Of a DNA stretch of 64,000 nucleotides, positions 33,913 to 42,470 are shown in pieces. This DNA comes from Streptomyces sp. G-G2 (GTDB lineage: Bacteria; Actinomycetota; Actinomycetes; Streptomycetales; Streptomycetaceae), in assembly GCF_030063135.1 (NCBI RefSeq), contig NZ_JASISO010000042.1, positions 1 to 64,000 of the forward strand, in the 5' to 3' direction. The stretch's first letter is position 1. Every line of letters starts with the position of its first letter. A program made the translations under genes and the position numbers. Below the pieces are notes generated by a model, which saw nothing but the letters and a program-made list of their open reading frames with translations, searched no databases and was not told where the DNA came from.

Positions 33913-36900
33913 TCAGGCTTCGGTCGTCGGGGCCGACACGGACGGGAGCGTCTGCTGCTCGGCCGCCGCGGTCTTCTTCGTCGCCGCCTTCTTCACGGTC
34001 TTCTTGGCGGTCGCCTTCTTCGCGACCGTCTTCTTGGCAGCCGTCGCCGTGGCCGTGGCCTTCTTGGCGGCGGTGGCCTTCTTGGCCGGGGCCTTCTTGG
34101 CGGCCGTCTTGCGGACCGCCTTCTTGGCCGGGGCGGGAGCCTCGGCCTCGGGCTCCGCGGCCTCGGGCTCGGCGGCCTCGGGCTCGGCGGCCGGGGCCTC
34201 CGCCGGCGTGGTGGCGACCACGACGACGGCGGCGTCGGCCGAACCGGCCGGGGCACCGGCGGGCGCGGTGGCCTTGCGCGTCGCCCGGCGGCGCGGACGG
34301 GCCGGGGCGGCCTCCACCACGGGCTCCGGCTCCACCACGGGCTCCGGGGCGGCCGGCTCCGGCGCGGGGGCCTCCTGGGCGGGCTCGGCCGCCTTGGGGG
34401 CACCCGCCGGGGCGGTGGCCTTGCGGGTGGCGCGGCGCCGGGTACGGCCCTGCGGAGCGGCTTCCTCGACCGGCTCGGCCACGGCCTCGGCGACCGGAGC
34501 CGCCGGGGCGGCCTCGATCACCGGCTGCGGCGGGGCGACGGGCTCGGCCACCGGCTCGGGCGCGGCGACGCGCTCGGCCACGGGGGCCGGAGCCTGTGCC
34601 TGTGCCTGTGCCTGTGCCGGAGCCTGGGCGGCGCCCCCGCGCGGAGCGCCCGCCGGAGCGGTCGCCTTGCGGGTGGCGCGGCGACGGTTGCGCCGACCGC
34701 TCAGACCCGCCGCGGCCTCGGCCTCGGCAGCGCTGCTGTACAGCTCCTCGTCCGCGACGAACTCCGGCTCGGGCAGGGCGCGCGGCGCGGCGGCCTCGGC
34801 GGCCACCTCGGCCTCGGTCTCGATCCGCTCGGTCTCGACGTCGGCCTCGAGCTCCGCGTCGATCTCGTGCTCGTGGTCGTGCTCGGAGGTGCGGCCCGCA
34901 CGCTTCTTGGCGCGCTTGCCGTTGCCGCCGCCACCGATGGCCGTCGGCTGCTCCATGTGCACGATGACGCCGCGGCCGTTGCAGTGGACGCAGGTCTCGG
35001 AGAAGGACTCCAGCAGACCCTGGCCCACCCGCTTGCGGGTCATCTGGACCAGGCCCAGCGAGGTGACCTCGGCCACCTGGTGCTTCGTACGGTCGCGGCC
35101 CAGGCACTCCAGCATGCGCCGCAGCACCAGGTCGCGGTTGGACTCCAGGACCATGTCGATGAAGTCGATGACGACGATGCCGCCCAGGTCGCGCAGCCGC
35201 AGCTGGCGCACGATCTCCTCGGCCGCCTCCAGGTTGTTCCTGGTGACGGTCTCTTCGAGGTTGCCGCCCTGACCGGTGAACTTGCCGGTGTTGACGTCGA
35301 TGACGATCATCGCTTCGGTCTTGTCGATCACCAGGGAGCCGCCCGAGGGCAGCCACACCTTGCGGTCGAGCGCCTTGGCGAGCTGCTCGTCGATCCGGTA
35401 CGTCGCGAAGACGTCGACCTCGGAGGTCCAGCGCGAGAGGCGGCCGGCCAGGTCCGGGGCCACGTGGTTCACGTAACCGTGGATGGTCTCCCAGGCGCTG
35501 TCACCGCTGACGATGACCTTCGAGAAGTCCTCGTTGAAGATGTCGCGCACGACGCGGACGGTCATGTCCGGCTCGCCGTACAGGAGGCTCGGCGAAGAGG
35601 TCGAGATCTGCTTCGACTTCTTCTGGATGTCCTCCCACTGGCCCTGCAGGCGCTCGACGTCACGGCGCAGCTCGTCCTCGCTCGCGCCCTCGGCGGCGGT
35701 GCGCACGATGACGCCCGCGTCCTCGGGGACGATCTTCTTGAGGATGGTCTTCAGGCGCGCGCGCTCGGTGTCGGGCAGCTTGCGGCTGATGCCGGTCATC
35801 GAGCCCTCGGGCACGTAGACCAGGTAGCGGCCGGGCAGCGAGACCTGGCTGGTCAGGCGGGCGCCCTTGTGGCCGATCGGGTCCTTGGTGACCTGCACCA
35901 GGACCGACTGGCCGGACTTGAGGGCGGCCTCGATGCGGCGGGGGCCGTGGGCCATGCCCAGCGCCTCGAAGTTGACCTCACCGGCGTACAGGACCGCGTT
36001 GCGGCCCTTGCCGATGTCGATGAAGGCGGCCTCCATGGACGGCAGCACGTTCTGGACCTTGCCCAGGTAGACGTTGCCGACGTACGAGGTGGCTTCTTCC
36101 TTGTTGACGTAGTGCTCGACGAGCACGTCGTCCTCGAGGACGCCGATCTGGGTGCGCTCGCCGCTCTGGCGGACGACCATCACGCGCTCGACGGCCTCGC
36201 GGCGCGCCAGGAACTCGGCCTCGGTGATGATCGGGACGCGGCGGCGGCCCTGCTCGCGGCCTTCACGGCGGCGCTGCTTCTTGGCTTCCAGGCGGGTCGA
36301 GCCCTTGATGGACTGGACCTCGTCGGAGGACGTCGACAGCGGTGCGGACTCGCGCTCGCGCGCCGGGCGGGGCTCGCGGACCTTGACGACGGTGCGTACG
36401 CCGTCCTCGTCGCCCGAGTCGCCGTCCGCGCCGGAGTCACCGCTGCGGCGGCGACGGCGACGGCGGCGACGGCTGGAGCTGGAACCGGCCGGGCCGTTCT
36501 CCCCGTCCTCGTCCTCGGCGGACCCGTCGTCCTCGTCGGCCTCCTGCTCGGCGGCGGCCTCGTCGTTCTCCTCGGCCTCGTCCTCGGCGGACTCGTCGAG
36601 GTCGGCGGCCTCGCCACGACGGCGGCGACGGCCACCGCGGCGGCGACGGCGCGACGGGCGGTCGCCCGACTCGTCGTTCTCGTCCTCGTCCAGCTCGGCG
36701 GCCTCGGCCTCGGGCTCCTCGTCCAGGACGGACTCGAAGGAGATCGGGCCGGTGGCGGCGGGCGCCTGCGCCGGGGCGGCGTCGACGCCGTGCTCGGGGG
36801 CGGCGCCACCGCGGCGACGGCGGCGGCGGCCCGCGGCGGGGGCGGCGGGCGCCTGCACCGGGGCGGCGGCCTCGAACTCGGCCTCGAACTCGATGTCCTC

Positions 36901-37863
36901 GTCCTCGGCCTCCTCGGCCGGGACGTGCGCGGCGGCGGCCATCATGGCTGCGGTCTCGGGGGTCTGGAACATCGGCTCGGCGAACACCGGGGCCTGGAAC
37001 ACGGCGACGGCGGGGCGCGCGGCGCGGCGGCCACGCGGCTCGGCGGGCGCGGCCGGGGCCACGGGCTGCGGGGCGGCGGCCGGAGCTGCGGCGCGGGTGG
37101 CGCGGCGGCGCGGGGCGCGGCCCTTCGGGGAGTCCACGGCGTCGGCGACCGTCACGGCGGCCTTGGCGGCGGCCCCCCTGGGCTGCTCCTCGACGACCGG
37201 AGCGGCTTCCGCGGCTTCGGCGGCGGGGGCGGCGACGGCGCGGGTGGCGCGGCGACGGGCTCGGGGCGCGGGGGACGCGTCCTCGACCGGAGCGGCGGCC
37301 GCAGCCGCGACCGGCTCGGCCACCGGGGCCTCGACGGCTTCCGCGGCCGGGGCGGACTCGGCGGCCGGAGCCTCGGCAGCGGTCATGGCGCGGGTGGCGC
37401 GACGGCGGGCTCGCGGCGCCGGAGCGGCGTCCTCGACCGGAGCCTCGGCGACGGGGGCCTCCTCGGCCACGACGGGCTCGGCTGCCTGCACGGCCTCGGC
37501 GGCGGGGGCGGCGACGGCGCGGGTGGCGCGGCGACGGGCTCGGGGCGCGGGGGACGCGTCCTCGACCGGAGCCGCGACCGGAGCCGCGGCCGGCTCGGCC
37601 ACCGGGGCCTCGGCCGCTTCCGCGGCCGGGGCGGTCACGGCGCGGGTGGCGCGGCGACGGGCTCGGGGAGCCGGAGCGGCGTCCTCGACCGGAGCCGCGG
37701 CCGGAGCGGCCGCGGGTGCCGCTTCCACCGTCTCGGCGGCCACGACGGCCCCCGGGGGACCGGCCGGGCGCGACGCGGCGCGGCGGCGCCTGCGCGGCGG
37801 CAGGTTGTCGCTGGGGCTGCTGCCCTCGGCGGTGTTGTTGGTGTCGTTCTCGTTGTTGAGCAT
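33913..37863 (-). CDS. rne: ribonuclease E/G family endoribonuclease with repetitive flanks
   Basis: RNase E/G-type enzyme of 1316 residues, the main single-strand RNA endonuclease for mRNA decay and rRNA/tRNA processing. The catalytic core lies in the middle, as in Streptomyces RNase ES: an S1 domain (YVGNVYLGKVQNVLPSMEAA), then VIDVNTGKFTGQ, IVVIDFIDM and the Zn-link ETCVHCNGRG. The N-terminal 500 residues hold about five PAPRARRRATRA repeats and acidic/Arg-rich runs. The C-terminal 300 hold three RRRATRKATAPAGAP repeats and a Lys/Ala tail like histone H1 (AKKATAKKTVKKAATKK). The flanks are presumably RNA- and partner-binding. Confidence 0.95.
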   Translation of the reverse strand: MLNNENDTNNTAEGSSPSDNLPPRRRRRAASRPAGPPGAVVAAETVEAAPAAAPAAAPVEDAAPAPRARRRATRAVTAPAAEAAEAPVAEPAAAPVAAPVEDASPAPRARRRATRAVAAPAAEAVQAAEPVVAEEAPVAEAPVEDAAPAPRARRRATRAMTAAEAPAAESAPAAEAVEAPVAEPVAAAAAAPVEDASPAPRARRRATRAVAAPAAEAAEAAPVVEEQPRGAAAKAAVTVADAVDSPKGRAPRRRATRAAAPAAAPQPVAPAAPAEPRGRRAARPAVAVFQAPVFAEPMFQTPETAAMMAAAAHVPAEEAEDEDIEFEAEFEAAAPVQAPAAPAAGRRRRRRGGAAPEHGVDAAPAQAPAATGPISFESVLDEEPEAEAAELDEDENDESGDRPSRRRRRGGRRRRRGEAADLDESAEDEAEENDEAAAEQEADEDDGSAEDEDGENGPAGSSSSRRRRRRRRRSGDSGADGDSGDEDGVRTVVKVREPRPARERESAPLSTSSDEVQSIKGSTRLEAKKQRRREGREQGRRRVPIITEAEFLARREAVERVMVVRQSGERTQIGVLEDDVLVEHYVNKEEATSYVGNVYLGKVQNVLPSMEAAFIDIGKGRNAVLYAGEVNFEALGMAHGPRRIEAALKSGQSVLVQVTKDPIGHKGARLTSQVSLPGRYLVYVPEGSMTGISRKLPDTERARLKTILKKIVPEDAGVIVRTAAEGASEDELRRDVERLQGQWEDIQKKSKQISTSSPSLLYGEPDMTVRVVRDIFNEDFSKVIVSGDSAWETIHGYVNHVAPDLAGRLSRWTSEVDVFATYRIDEQLAKALDRKVWLPSGGSLVIDKTEAMIVIDVNTGKFTGQGGNLEETVTRNNLEAAEEIVRQLRLRDLGGIVVIDFIDMVLESNRDLVLRRMLECLGRDRTKHQVAEVTSLGLVQMTRKRVGQGLLESFSETCVHCNGRGVIVHMEQPTAIGGGGNGKRAKKRAGRTSEHDHEHEIDAELEADVETERIETEAEVAAEAAAPRALPEPEFVADEELYSSAAEAEAAAGLSGRRNRRRATRKATAPAGAPRGGAAQAPAQAQAQAQAPAPVAERVAAPEPVAEPVAPPQPVIEAAPAAPVAEAVAEPVEEAAPQGRTRRRATRKATAPAGAPKAAEPAQEAPAPEPAAPEPVVEPEPVVEAAPARPRRRATRKATAPAGAPAGSADAAVVVVATTPAEAPAAEPEAAEPEAAEPEAEAPAPAKKAVRKTAAKKAPAKKATAAKKATATATAAKKTVAKKATAKKTVKKAATKKTAAAEQQTLPSVSAPTTEA

Positions 37864-38098
37864 GTGCGGGGTTCTCCCGTCGCGCTCCCGGGCGCCGCGG
37901 CTGACATCCGGTCCGGCGCGGATTCGCGCGTTGAGCGCGAACCCGGCCTCCGGGGCGCGTGCGCCACACGGGAGCTGTAGTCCATGGCCGCCGGTTCCGT
38001 ACGTGTGTGTTCGTACGGCCTGGCGGAAGTCTTCAGGTCATTGCGCTGCCCGACCCAGGTGGATCCCGGGTGCCAGGGCGGCGCGGCAACGACTGTCC
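37864..38098. other. rne leader / intergenic region
   Basis: No gene. It holds a CCGTACG/CGTACGG hairpin (37997-38018) and a TTCGCGC/GCGCGAA hairpin near 37930, both in the likely 5' leader of rne on the minus strand. RNase E genes are often autoregulated through leader hairpins, so these could serve that role. Inference only. Confidence 0.4.
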
Positions 38099-38890
38099 TT
38101 ACGCGGCGGGACCTTCCGGCGCCTTCGCGTCGGCAGCCTCGGTCGCCGTGGATGGGGCGGCCGTGACGGCTTCGCGGTCGGGCGCGAGCGGGTCGGTCAC
38201 CGTGCCGGACTCCTCGTCGAAGAGCCCCTGCGCCAGCCTGGTCACCGCTGCGGGGACCGGCGGCGCCAGGTCGGCCACAACTCGGAGACCGGACAGGACG
38301 TCGTCGGGTCGAACGGCAGGTGTCAAATGCCGAACAACCAGCCGCAGTATCGCACAAGCACTGTCCGGCGTCCTATCAGCCGGAACGGCCGAGGCCGGGA
38401 CGACGGCGAGACTGACGACGGCGCCACGCGTGTCGAAGGTGCGCATGCCGTTCTTCGTACGGCGCTGGACCTCGACGGATTCGGCGGCGAGGAAGACCTC
38501 GACGGCCCGTTCGGCCTCGGCGGGTTCCGTGCCTTCGAGGCGCAGTTCCCATACGGAGGCGGTCAACCGGTCGGCCAGGCCCGAGGTGCGGGCCTCGACG
38601 GCGTCGGTGATGTCGAGCCCGGCCGGCATCGACTCGTCGAGCAGCTCCCGCAGTTTCTGCGGGTCGCGGGCTTCGGCGAGGGCGATCTCCAGGTACTCGG
38701 CCTCGCTGCCGGTCCCGGTGGGGGCGGCGTTCGCGTAGGAGACCCGGGGGTGGGGGGTGAAGCCCGCCGAATACGCCATGGGGACCTCGGCGCGGCGCAG
38801 GGCCCGCTCGAAGGCTCGCTGGAAGTCTCGGTGGCTGGTGAACCGGAGGCGGCCGCGCTTGGTGTAGCGCAGTCGGATGCGCTGCACCAC
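38099..38890 (-). CDS. TIGR03936/DUF2344 family protein (radical-SAM-linked)
   Basis: A 263-residue protein of the family that normally follows the TIGR03960 radical-SAM gene. It starts VVQRIRLRYTKRGRLRFTSH (GTG at 38890 or 38887) and has DFQRAFERALRRAEVPMAYS and GFTPHPRVSYANAAPTGTGS, followed by an acidic Ala-rich tail. The function is not established; the family may be involved in RNA modification. Its partner gene is at 45163-47085, pushed 6 kb away by an inserted element. Both stay on the same strand. Confidence 0.88.
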   Translation of the reverse strand: MVQRIRLRYTKRGRLRFTSHRDFQRAFERALRRAEVPMAYSAGFTPHPRVSYANAAPTGTGSEAEYLEIALAEARDPQKLRELLDESMPAGLDITDAVEARTSGLADRLTASVWELRLEGTEPAEAERAVEVFLAAESVEVQRRTKNGMRTFDTRGAVVSLAVVPASAVPADRTPDSACAILRLVVRHLTPAVRPDDVLSGLRVVADLAPPVPAAVTRLAQGLFDEESGTVTDPLAPDREAVTAAPSTATEAADAKAPEGPAA

Positions 38891-39233
38891 CGGAGCGGGA
38901 GGGGGGCCTTCGGGCTGTCGCTTGCCCAGTGGTTCTTCTCCTTGTGCGGGGCGGCCGCTCTCGCGCGCCGCCCGGAGGTCTGTGGGGCCGTCCGGCCGTG
39001 CCCGCAGCTCCGGCTCACCCCTGCTCGCGCAGGGAGATCTCGGGTGCGGGCGCGTTGCCGACAGCTGTCGTACTACCCACAGTACGCGTCCGTGACCTCC
39101 CTGGTCGCACCGGAGGAGCGGCCTCGGTCGATGGAACCGGGCTCGGCGAGCCAGCGGGTACCGAGCGCGACGTGCCCGCACAACGTACGGATCGGCTCGC
39201 GCCCGGCGCATCTCCGGGCCCCATGGGAATGCC
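38891..39233. other. gene-free region upstream of the TIGR03936 gene
   Basis: No convincing gene on either strand. A CGTACT/AGTACG inverted repeat (39069-39086) lies in an AT-richer patch, the best candidate for the promoter of the downstream minus-strand gene. Confidence 0.4.
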
Positions 39234-39266
39234 CATGCCCCCCGCCGGATCCCGGCGGGGGGCATG
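39234..39266 (-). terminator. original terminator of the radical-SAM gene
   Basis: Perfect 15-bp arms CATGCCCCCCGCCGG/CCGGCGGGGGGCATG with a three-base loop, 20 bases after the stop of the displaced radical-SAM tail. It is now cut off from that gene by the insertion. Confidence 0.8.
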
Positions 39267-39285
39267 GGGGGGAGAACAGCGACCG

Positions 39286-39330
39286 CTACTTCACGACCGA
39301 CAGCGGCAGCAGCTTCTGGCCCGTCGGGCG
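39286..39330 (-). pseudogene. displaced 3' tail of the radical-SAM gene
   Basis: The minus strand reads PTGQKLLPLSVVK and a stop, parallel to the present C-terminus of the radical-SAM protein at 45163-45210 (PTGKKLLPLEVKK). Both copies share AGCAGCTTCT. This is the chromosomal end of the target gene left behind when the element inserted. No start or upstream coding part remains here. Confidence 0.78.
39308..39317. other. left attachment core
   Basis: AGCAGCTTCT, the longest exact match between the two junctions. Matches continue patchily on both sides (GCTACTTC, GACC, CCCGTCGG), as expected when attP resembles the coding end of the target gene. The true crossover is probably a dinucleotide inside this core. 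Confidence 0.65.
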
Positions 39331-39342
39331 ATCTGGATCTGC

Positions 39343-39368
39343 GTGTCCATCTGCAGGCAGATGGACAC
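39343..39368. promoter_or_regulatory. perfect 26-bp palindrome before the integrase gene
   Basis: Arms GTGTCCATCTGC and GCAGATGGACAC with a two-base centre, 30 bases before the integrase ATG and 25 bases from the attachment core. It could be an operator for integrase control or an arm of attP. Confidence 0.6.
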
Positions 39369-39398
39369 AGGGCTACATCCGTCCATACGCTCCGGCTC

Positions 39399-40973
39399 AT
39401 GAAGACGTATGCCGTCGAGACCGAGTGGACTGCCTCAGACCTGGCCCTCTTGGAGGACCTGAGGAAGGCAGAGGCTCTACTCCCTGCGGATGCTCCGCGT
39501 GCCCTGCTGTCCATCCGCCTGTCCGTACTGACGGAGGACACGACGTCGCCGGTACGGCAGGATCTGGACCTCCGCCTCCTGGCCAGAGAGAAGGGGTGCC
39601 GCGTCGTCGGCATCGCCTCCGATCTCAACGTGTCGGCGACGAAGGTTCCGCCGTGGAAGCGGAAGGAGCTGGGCGAGTGGCTCAACAACCGGGCCCCGGA
39701 GTTCGATGTCCTGCTCTTCTGGAAGCTCGACAGGTTCATCCGCCGCATGTCGGATCTCTCGACCATGATCGAGTGGTGCGAGCGGTACGGGAAGAACCTC
39801 GTGTCGAAGAACGACAGCATCGACCTCGAATCAACTGTCGGCCGGATGATGGTCACGCTCATCGGTGGTATCGCCGAGATCGAGGCGGCGAACACGTCGA
39901 CACGGGTCGCGTCGCTGTGGGACTACACGCGGACTCAGGACGCGTGGTTCGTCGGCAAGCCTGCGTACGGCTTCGTCACCACGAAGGCGAACGGAAAGCC
40001 CTCCCTCGCCATCGAGCCGAACGCACACAAGGCACTGCACTGGGCTCGCCGCATGGCACTTCGGGGAGTGTCTGCCCGGCGCATGGCTCTGTGCCTCGTG
40101 CGCTCCGGGCTCATGTCCCCAGGGCTCACTACCTCGACTCTCCTCCGGCGCCTCCGTAACCCGGCGCTCATGGGCTACCGGGTGGAGGAGAACAAGAACG
40201 GCGGCGTACGCCGCTCGAAGCTGATACTCGGACACGACGGCAAGCCGATCAGGGTGGCCGATCCCATCTTCACCAAGGAGGAGTACGACGAACTCCAGGA
40301 GGCCATCGACCGGCGCGGCAAGAACCAACCCCAGCGCCAGACGCACGGCGCGACGCAGTTCCTGGGAGTCCTCACCTGTGTCGACTGCACGTCGAACATG
40401 ACCGTGCACGTCAGGACCAACAAGTTCGGCCAGTACCAGTACCTCCGGTGCCAGAAGTGCAAGAGCGGAGGGCTCGGCGCCCCGGACCCACAGGGTGTGT
40501 ACGACGTGCTTGTAGACGACGTCCTACGGGTTCTCGGCGATTTCCCCGTCCAGGTCCGCGAGTACGCGCAGGGGGCTGAGGCTCGCGCCGAGGTGAAGCG
40601 ACTCGAAGAGGCCATCACCTACTACATGACCGGACTTGAGCCCGGAGGCCGCTACACGAAGACGCGGTTCACTCAGGAGCAGGCAGAGAAGACGCTCGAC
40701 AAGCTCACCGACGAACTGAGTGCGATCGACCCTGAGACCACCCAGGACCGATGGACTCTCGTCCACAACGGGAAAACGTTCCGCGAAGCGTGGGAGTCGG
40801 GAGGCATGGAGGCCATGGCCGAGGATCTCCGCCGCGTCGGCATCACGTGCGAGGTCAAGCGGACCAAGGTCAAGGGGGTACGCGCGCCCTCCGTACACCT
40901 GCGCCTGAAGATCCCCCGTGACGTACGCGAGCGACTCGTCATCAAGGGCGACGACTTCGCCGCGAAGCTCTGA
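39399..40973 (+). CDS. large serine integrase
   Basis: A 524-residue large serine recombinase. The N-terminal resolvase domain has the nucleophile in SIRLSVLTEDTTSP (Ser42) and the active-site Arg patch FWKLDRFIRRMSDLSTMIEW. The recombinase domain follows (GKPAYGFVTTKANGKPSLAI; RRLRNPALMGYRVEENKNGG). Then comes a zinc ribbon with CVDC (about 327) and CQKC (about 352), and a coiled-coil segment near residues 390-440. It should catalyse integration between attP and the chromosomal attB in the radical-SAM gene. The start is the ATG of MKTYAVETEW. No recombination directionality factor is obvious nearby. Confidence 0.93.
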   Translation: MKTYAVETEWTASDLALLEDLRKAEALLPADAPRALLSIRLSVLTEDTTSPVRQDLDLRLLAREKGCRVVGIASDLNVSATKVPPWKRKELGEWLNNRAPEFDVLLFWKLDRFIRRMSDLSTMIEWCERYGKNLVSKNDSIDLESTVGRMMVTLIGGIAEIEAANTSTRVASLWDYTRTQDAWFVGKPAYGFVTTKANGKPSLAIEPNAHKALHWARRMALRGVSARRMALCLVRSGLMSPGLTTSTLLRRLRNPALMGYRVEENKNGGVRRSKLILGHDGKPIRVADPIFTKEEYDELQEAIDRRGKNQPQRQTHGATQFLGVLTCVDCTSNMTVHVRTNKFGQYQYLRCQKCKSGGLGAPDPQGVYDVLVDDVLRVLGDFPVQVREYAQGAEARAEVKRLEEAITYYMTGLEPGGRYTKTRFTQEQAEKTLDKLTDELSAIDPETTQDRWTLVHNGKTFREAWESGGMEAMAEDLRRVGITCEVKRTKVKGVRAPSVHLRLKIPRDVRERLVIKGDDFAAKL

Positions 40974-41280
40974 GGAGTAGCGCCGCCCCTGCCCTGGCTC
41001 GCTTACCGCGCCGCGAGGGGCGGGGGCTCGGCCGGCACGGTTGACGACCGCAACCGGCCATGTAAGAAGATCCTTCCGTTCCTTAGATGAGCGGACACCG
41101 TAGCTCCCGTCGTGTGACGCCGGTAGAGCTGGCCACCCCGTGAAGGGGCCGCCACCCCAAGGGGCTGGCAGGGGAAGCCAAGGGCACCCCGAAGCGCAGG
41201 ACGGTTCTGCGCGACTTCCACTCACCCGCCGAGGTACAGCTACGCGCTGCCCTCGGCCGCCGCCGGGAGGTCGCCACCCC
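40974..41280. other. intergenic regulatory region of the element
   Basis: No gene. It holds a candidate promoter (41041-41068). Further on are two similar dyads, GCCACCCCGTGAAGGGGC (about 41134-41151) and GCCACCCCAAGGGGCT, which could be binding sites for an element-encoded regulator. Confidence 0.45.
41041..41068 (+). promoter_or_regulatory. candidate promoter of the small-ORF operon
   Basis: TTGACG (41041-41046), 16-base spacer, TAAGAA (41063-41068), upstream of the coupled ORFs that start at 41281. Confidence 0.5.
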
Positions 41281-41385
41281 TTGAACATCACGATCGAAGT
41301 CGTTTGGACCTGTGAGGCCTGCGCATCGCCTCTCGTCGACGGAGAGACTCACGACTGTGGCGGCACGGAGGTTCCGAGCCGATGA
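41281..41385 (+). CDS. 34-aa Cys-containing peptide, coupled to the next gene
   Basis: TTG start with GGGAGG ten bases upstream. It reads MNITIEVVWTCEACASPLVD and then has a His-Asp-Cys-Gly end, so CxxC and HxC could hold a zinc ion. The stop overlaps the next ATG (ATGA). Short, but the ribosome site, the coupling and the Cys spacing support translation. Function unknown. Confidence 0.55.
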   Translation: MNITIEVVWTCEACASPLVDGETHDCGGTEVPSR

Positions 41386-41741
41386 GCACGAGCACCATCA
41401 ACTTCGGCCCCGGCCGCCCGTGGGGCGGGGTATCTCAGCGCGAGTACCAGCGCATGGCCCGAGACCCCCGACACCAGCTCGCCTACCGCATCCACTTCGC
41501 GGCCCTCGGTTGGTCCGACCGCCACGGGCACGCGAGCTTCGGCCCCGGCAAGCTCGCCGTGCTGCTCGGCAAGGAGGGCAAGCCCCTGTCCGACCAGAGC
41601 ACGAACAACGCCCTGGCTCGCGCCAGGGAGCTGGAGCTTGTCTCGCCCCGATCGGGGGCCGCTTGCCTCGTCCTCCCCTCTCACGTCTTCCAGAAGAGGA
41701 AGGGCGCACCCGTGCCGTGCCGCCTGCACCTCGATCGGTGA
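41382..41741 (+). CDS. small winged-helix-like protein of the element (119 aa)
   Basis: Begins MSTSTINFGPGRPWGGVSQR. The segment AALGWSDRHGHASFGPGKLA, then LSDQSTNNALARARELELVS, looks like a helix-turn-helix/winged-helix DNA-binding domain such as those in plasmid and phage replication or control proteins. No membrane segments. GGAGG lies ten bases before the ATG and the start overlaps the upstream 34-aa gene. It may regulate the element, for instance through the dyads upstream. Confidence 0.72.
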   Translation: MSTSTINFGPGRPWGGVSQREYQRMARDPRHQLAYRIHFAALGWSDRHGHASFGPGKLAVLLGKEGKPLSDQSTNNALARARELELVSPRSGAACLVLPSHVFQKRKGAPVPCRLHLDR

Positions 41742-42077
41742 CTACATCTCTCGCGTGTAGCCAGCACACGCCTCACGTGTACCGAGACGACATCTCACCT
41801 GCGGAAACGTTCGCGCCTTCTCTTGTCTTTTTGGCCTCACAGCGGCCCCCGAAGGGGCCGACAGCAGGAAGACCAGGAAGCCAGCCAGGTTGGGGCGTTG
41901 CCACGCCCCCACAACGTGAAGCCGCACGGCCAGCCCCGGAAAGCCTCACTCTCGTGCGGGCTCTGAGTGCCGGCTCAGCTGCGCGCAGCCTCCCCACCTG
42001 CTACTTCTCCGCCGCTGCACCCATTCTCCGGCTTCCCATCGCCCTTGAAACCGTGGCGCAATCTTGGCCGCCAAGAC
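41742..42077. other. gap with dyad symmetries
   Basis: No convincing gene. It contains a GGGGCGT/ACGCCCC hairpin near 41892-41910 and a 15-base palindrome TCTTGGCCGCCAAGA (42062-42076) that ends two bases before an ATG at 42078, a good operator candidate. Confidence 0.45.
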
Positions 42078-42185
42078 ATGGCGGTCGGGCAAGGCCCCCT
42101 TGGGGGTCATACCCCCACCCCTTCGCCGTCGCCGTTGGTCACGGGCGTGACGACCATGACGCTGTCGGCGTTGTCCCTGTCATGA
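42078..42185 (+). CDS. possible 35-aa peptide upstream of a coupled small gene
   Basis: ATG at 42078, directly after a 15-base palindrome, reading MAVGQGPLGGHTPTPSPSPL and ending MTLSALSLS. Its stop overlaps the next ATG (ATGA). It has no recognisable domain and may be a coupling leader rather than a functional protein. Confidence 0.35.
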   Translation: MAVGQGPLGGHTPTPSPSPLVTGVTTMTLSALSLS

Positions 42186-42319
42186 CTGCGAACGAGTGGC
42201 TGGAGTGCTGGTTGGCGCGAGCGCCCATGCTCAGCGAGGAGCAGGTGGACGAGATCCTCAGTCTCATGGGGCTGGAGCAGGAGCCAGCTGGCAGGGGCTA
42301 CGACCAGAGCGTCTCGTAA
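42182..42319 (+). CDS. small acidic peptide (45 aa)
   Basis: A 45-residue ORF with the helical segment MTANEWLECWLARAPMLSEE and then QVDEILSLMGLEQE. Similar tiny proteins (W..WL..AP.LS.EQ...I..LLG) occur in Streptomyces plasmids and integrative elements as I recall. It is coupled by ATGA to the preceding ORF. Function unknown. Confidence 0.5.
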   Translation: MTANEWLECWLARAPMLSEEQVDEILSLMGLEQEPAGRGYDQSVS

Positions 42320-42470
42320 ACCTTCGTTTTCGGGACGGACGGACCAGGCTCGGGGCGCGTCCGTTTCGCCCACGCCCGGATGTCTCTGTCCCCCGACAGC
42401 GAACCTGGACCGATTGTCATCGAAGTTGGACCGAAGGCCCTTGTCAGTGGAGTGCGCTTTCCTGTCCTGC

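Noticed and set aside
33463..37980. Long open frame on the plus strand across rne, rplU and their gap
   Set aside because: It is Gly/Leu/Arg-rich and antisense to well-recognised genes. Such frames arise from GC-rich third positions.
39264..39398. Earlier start for the integrase reaching across the att core
   Set aside because: The added residues would cover the palindrome and att site and are unlike integrase N-termini; the ATG at 39399 is preferred.
38891..39895. N-terminal extension of the TIGR03936 protein
   Set aside because: Extra residues are Arg/Pro-rich, cross the element junction and terminator, and are not family sequence.
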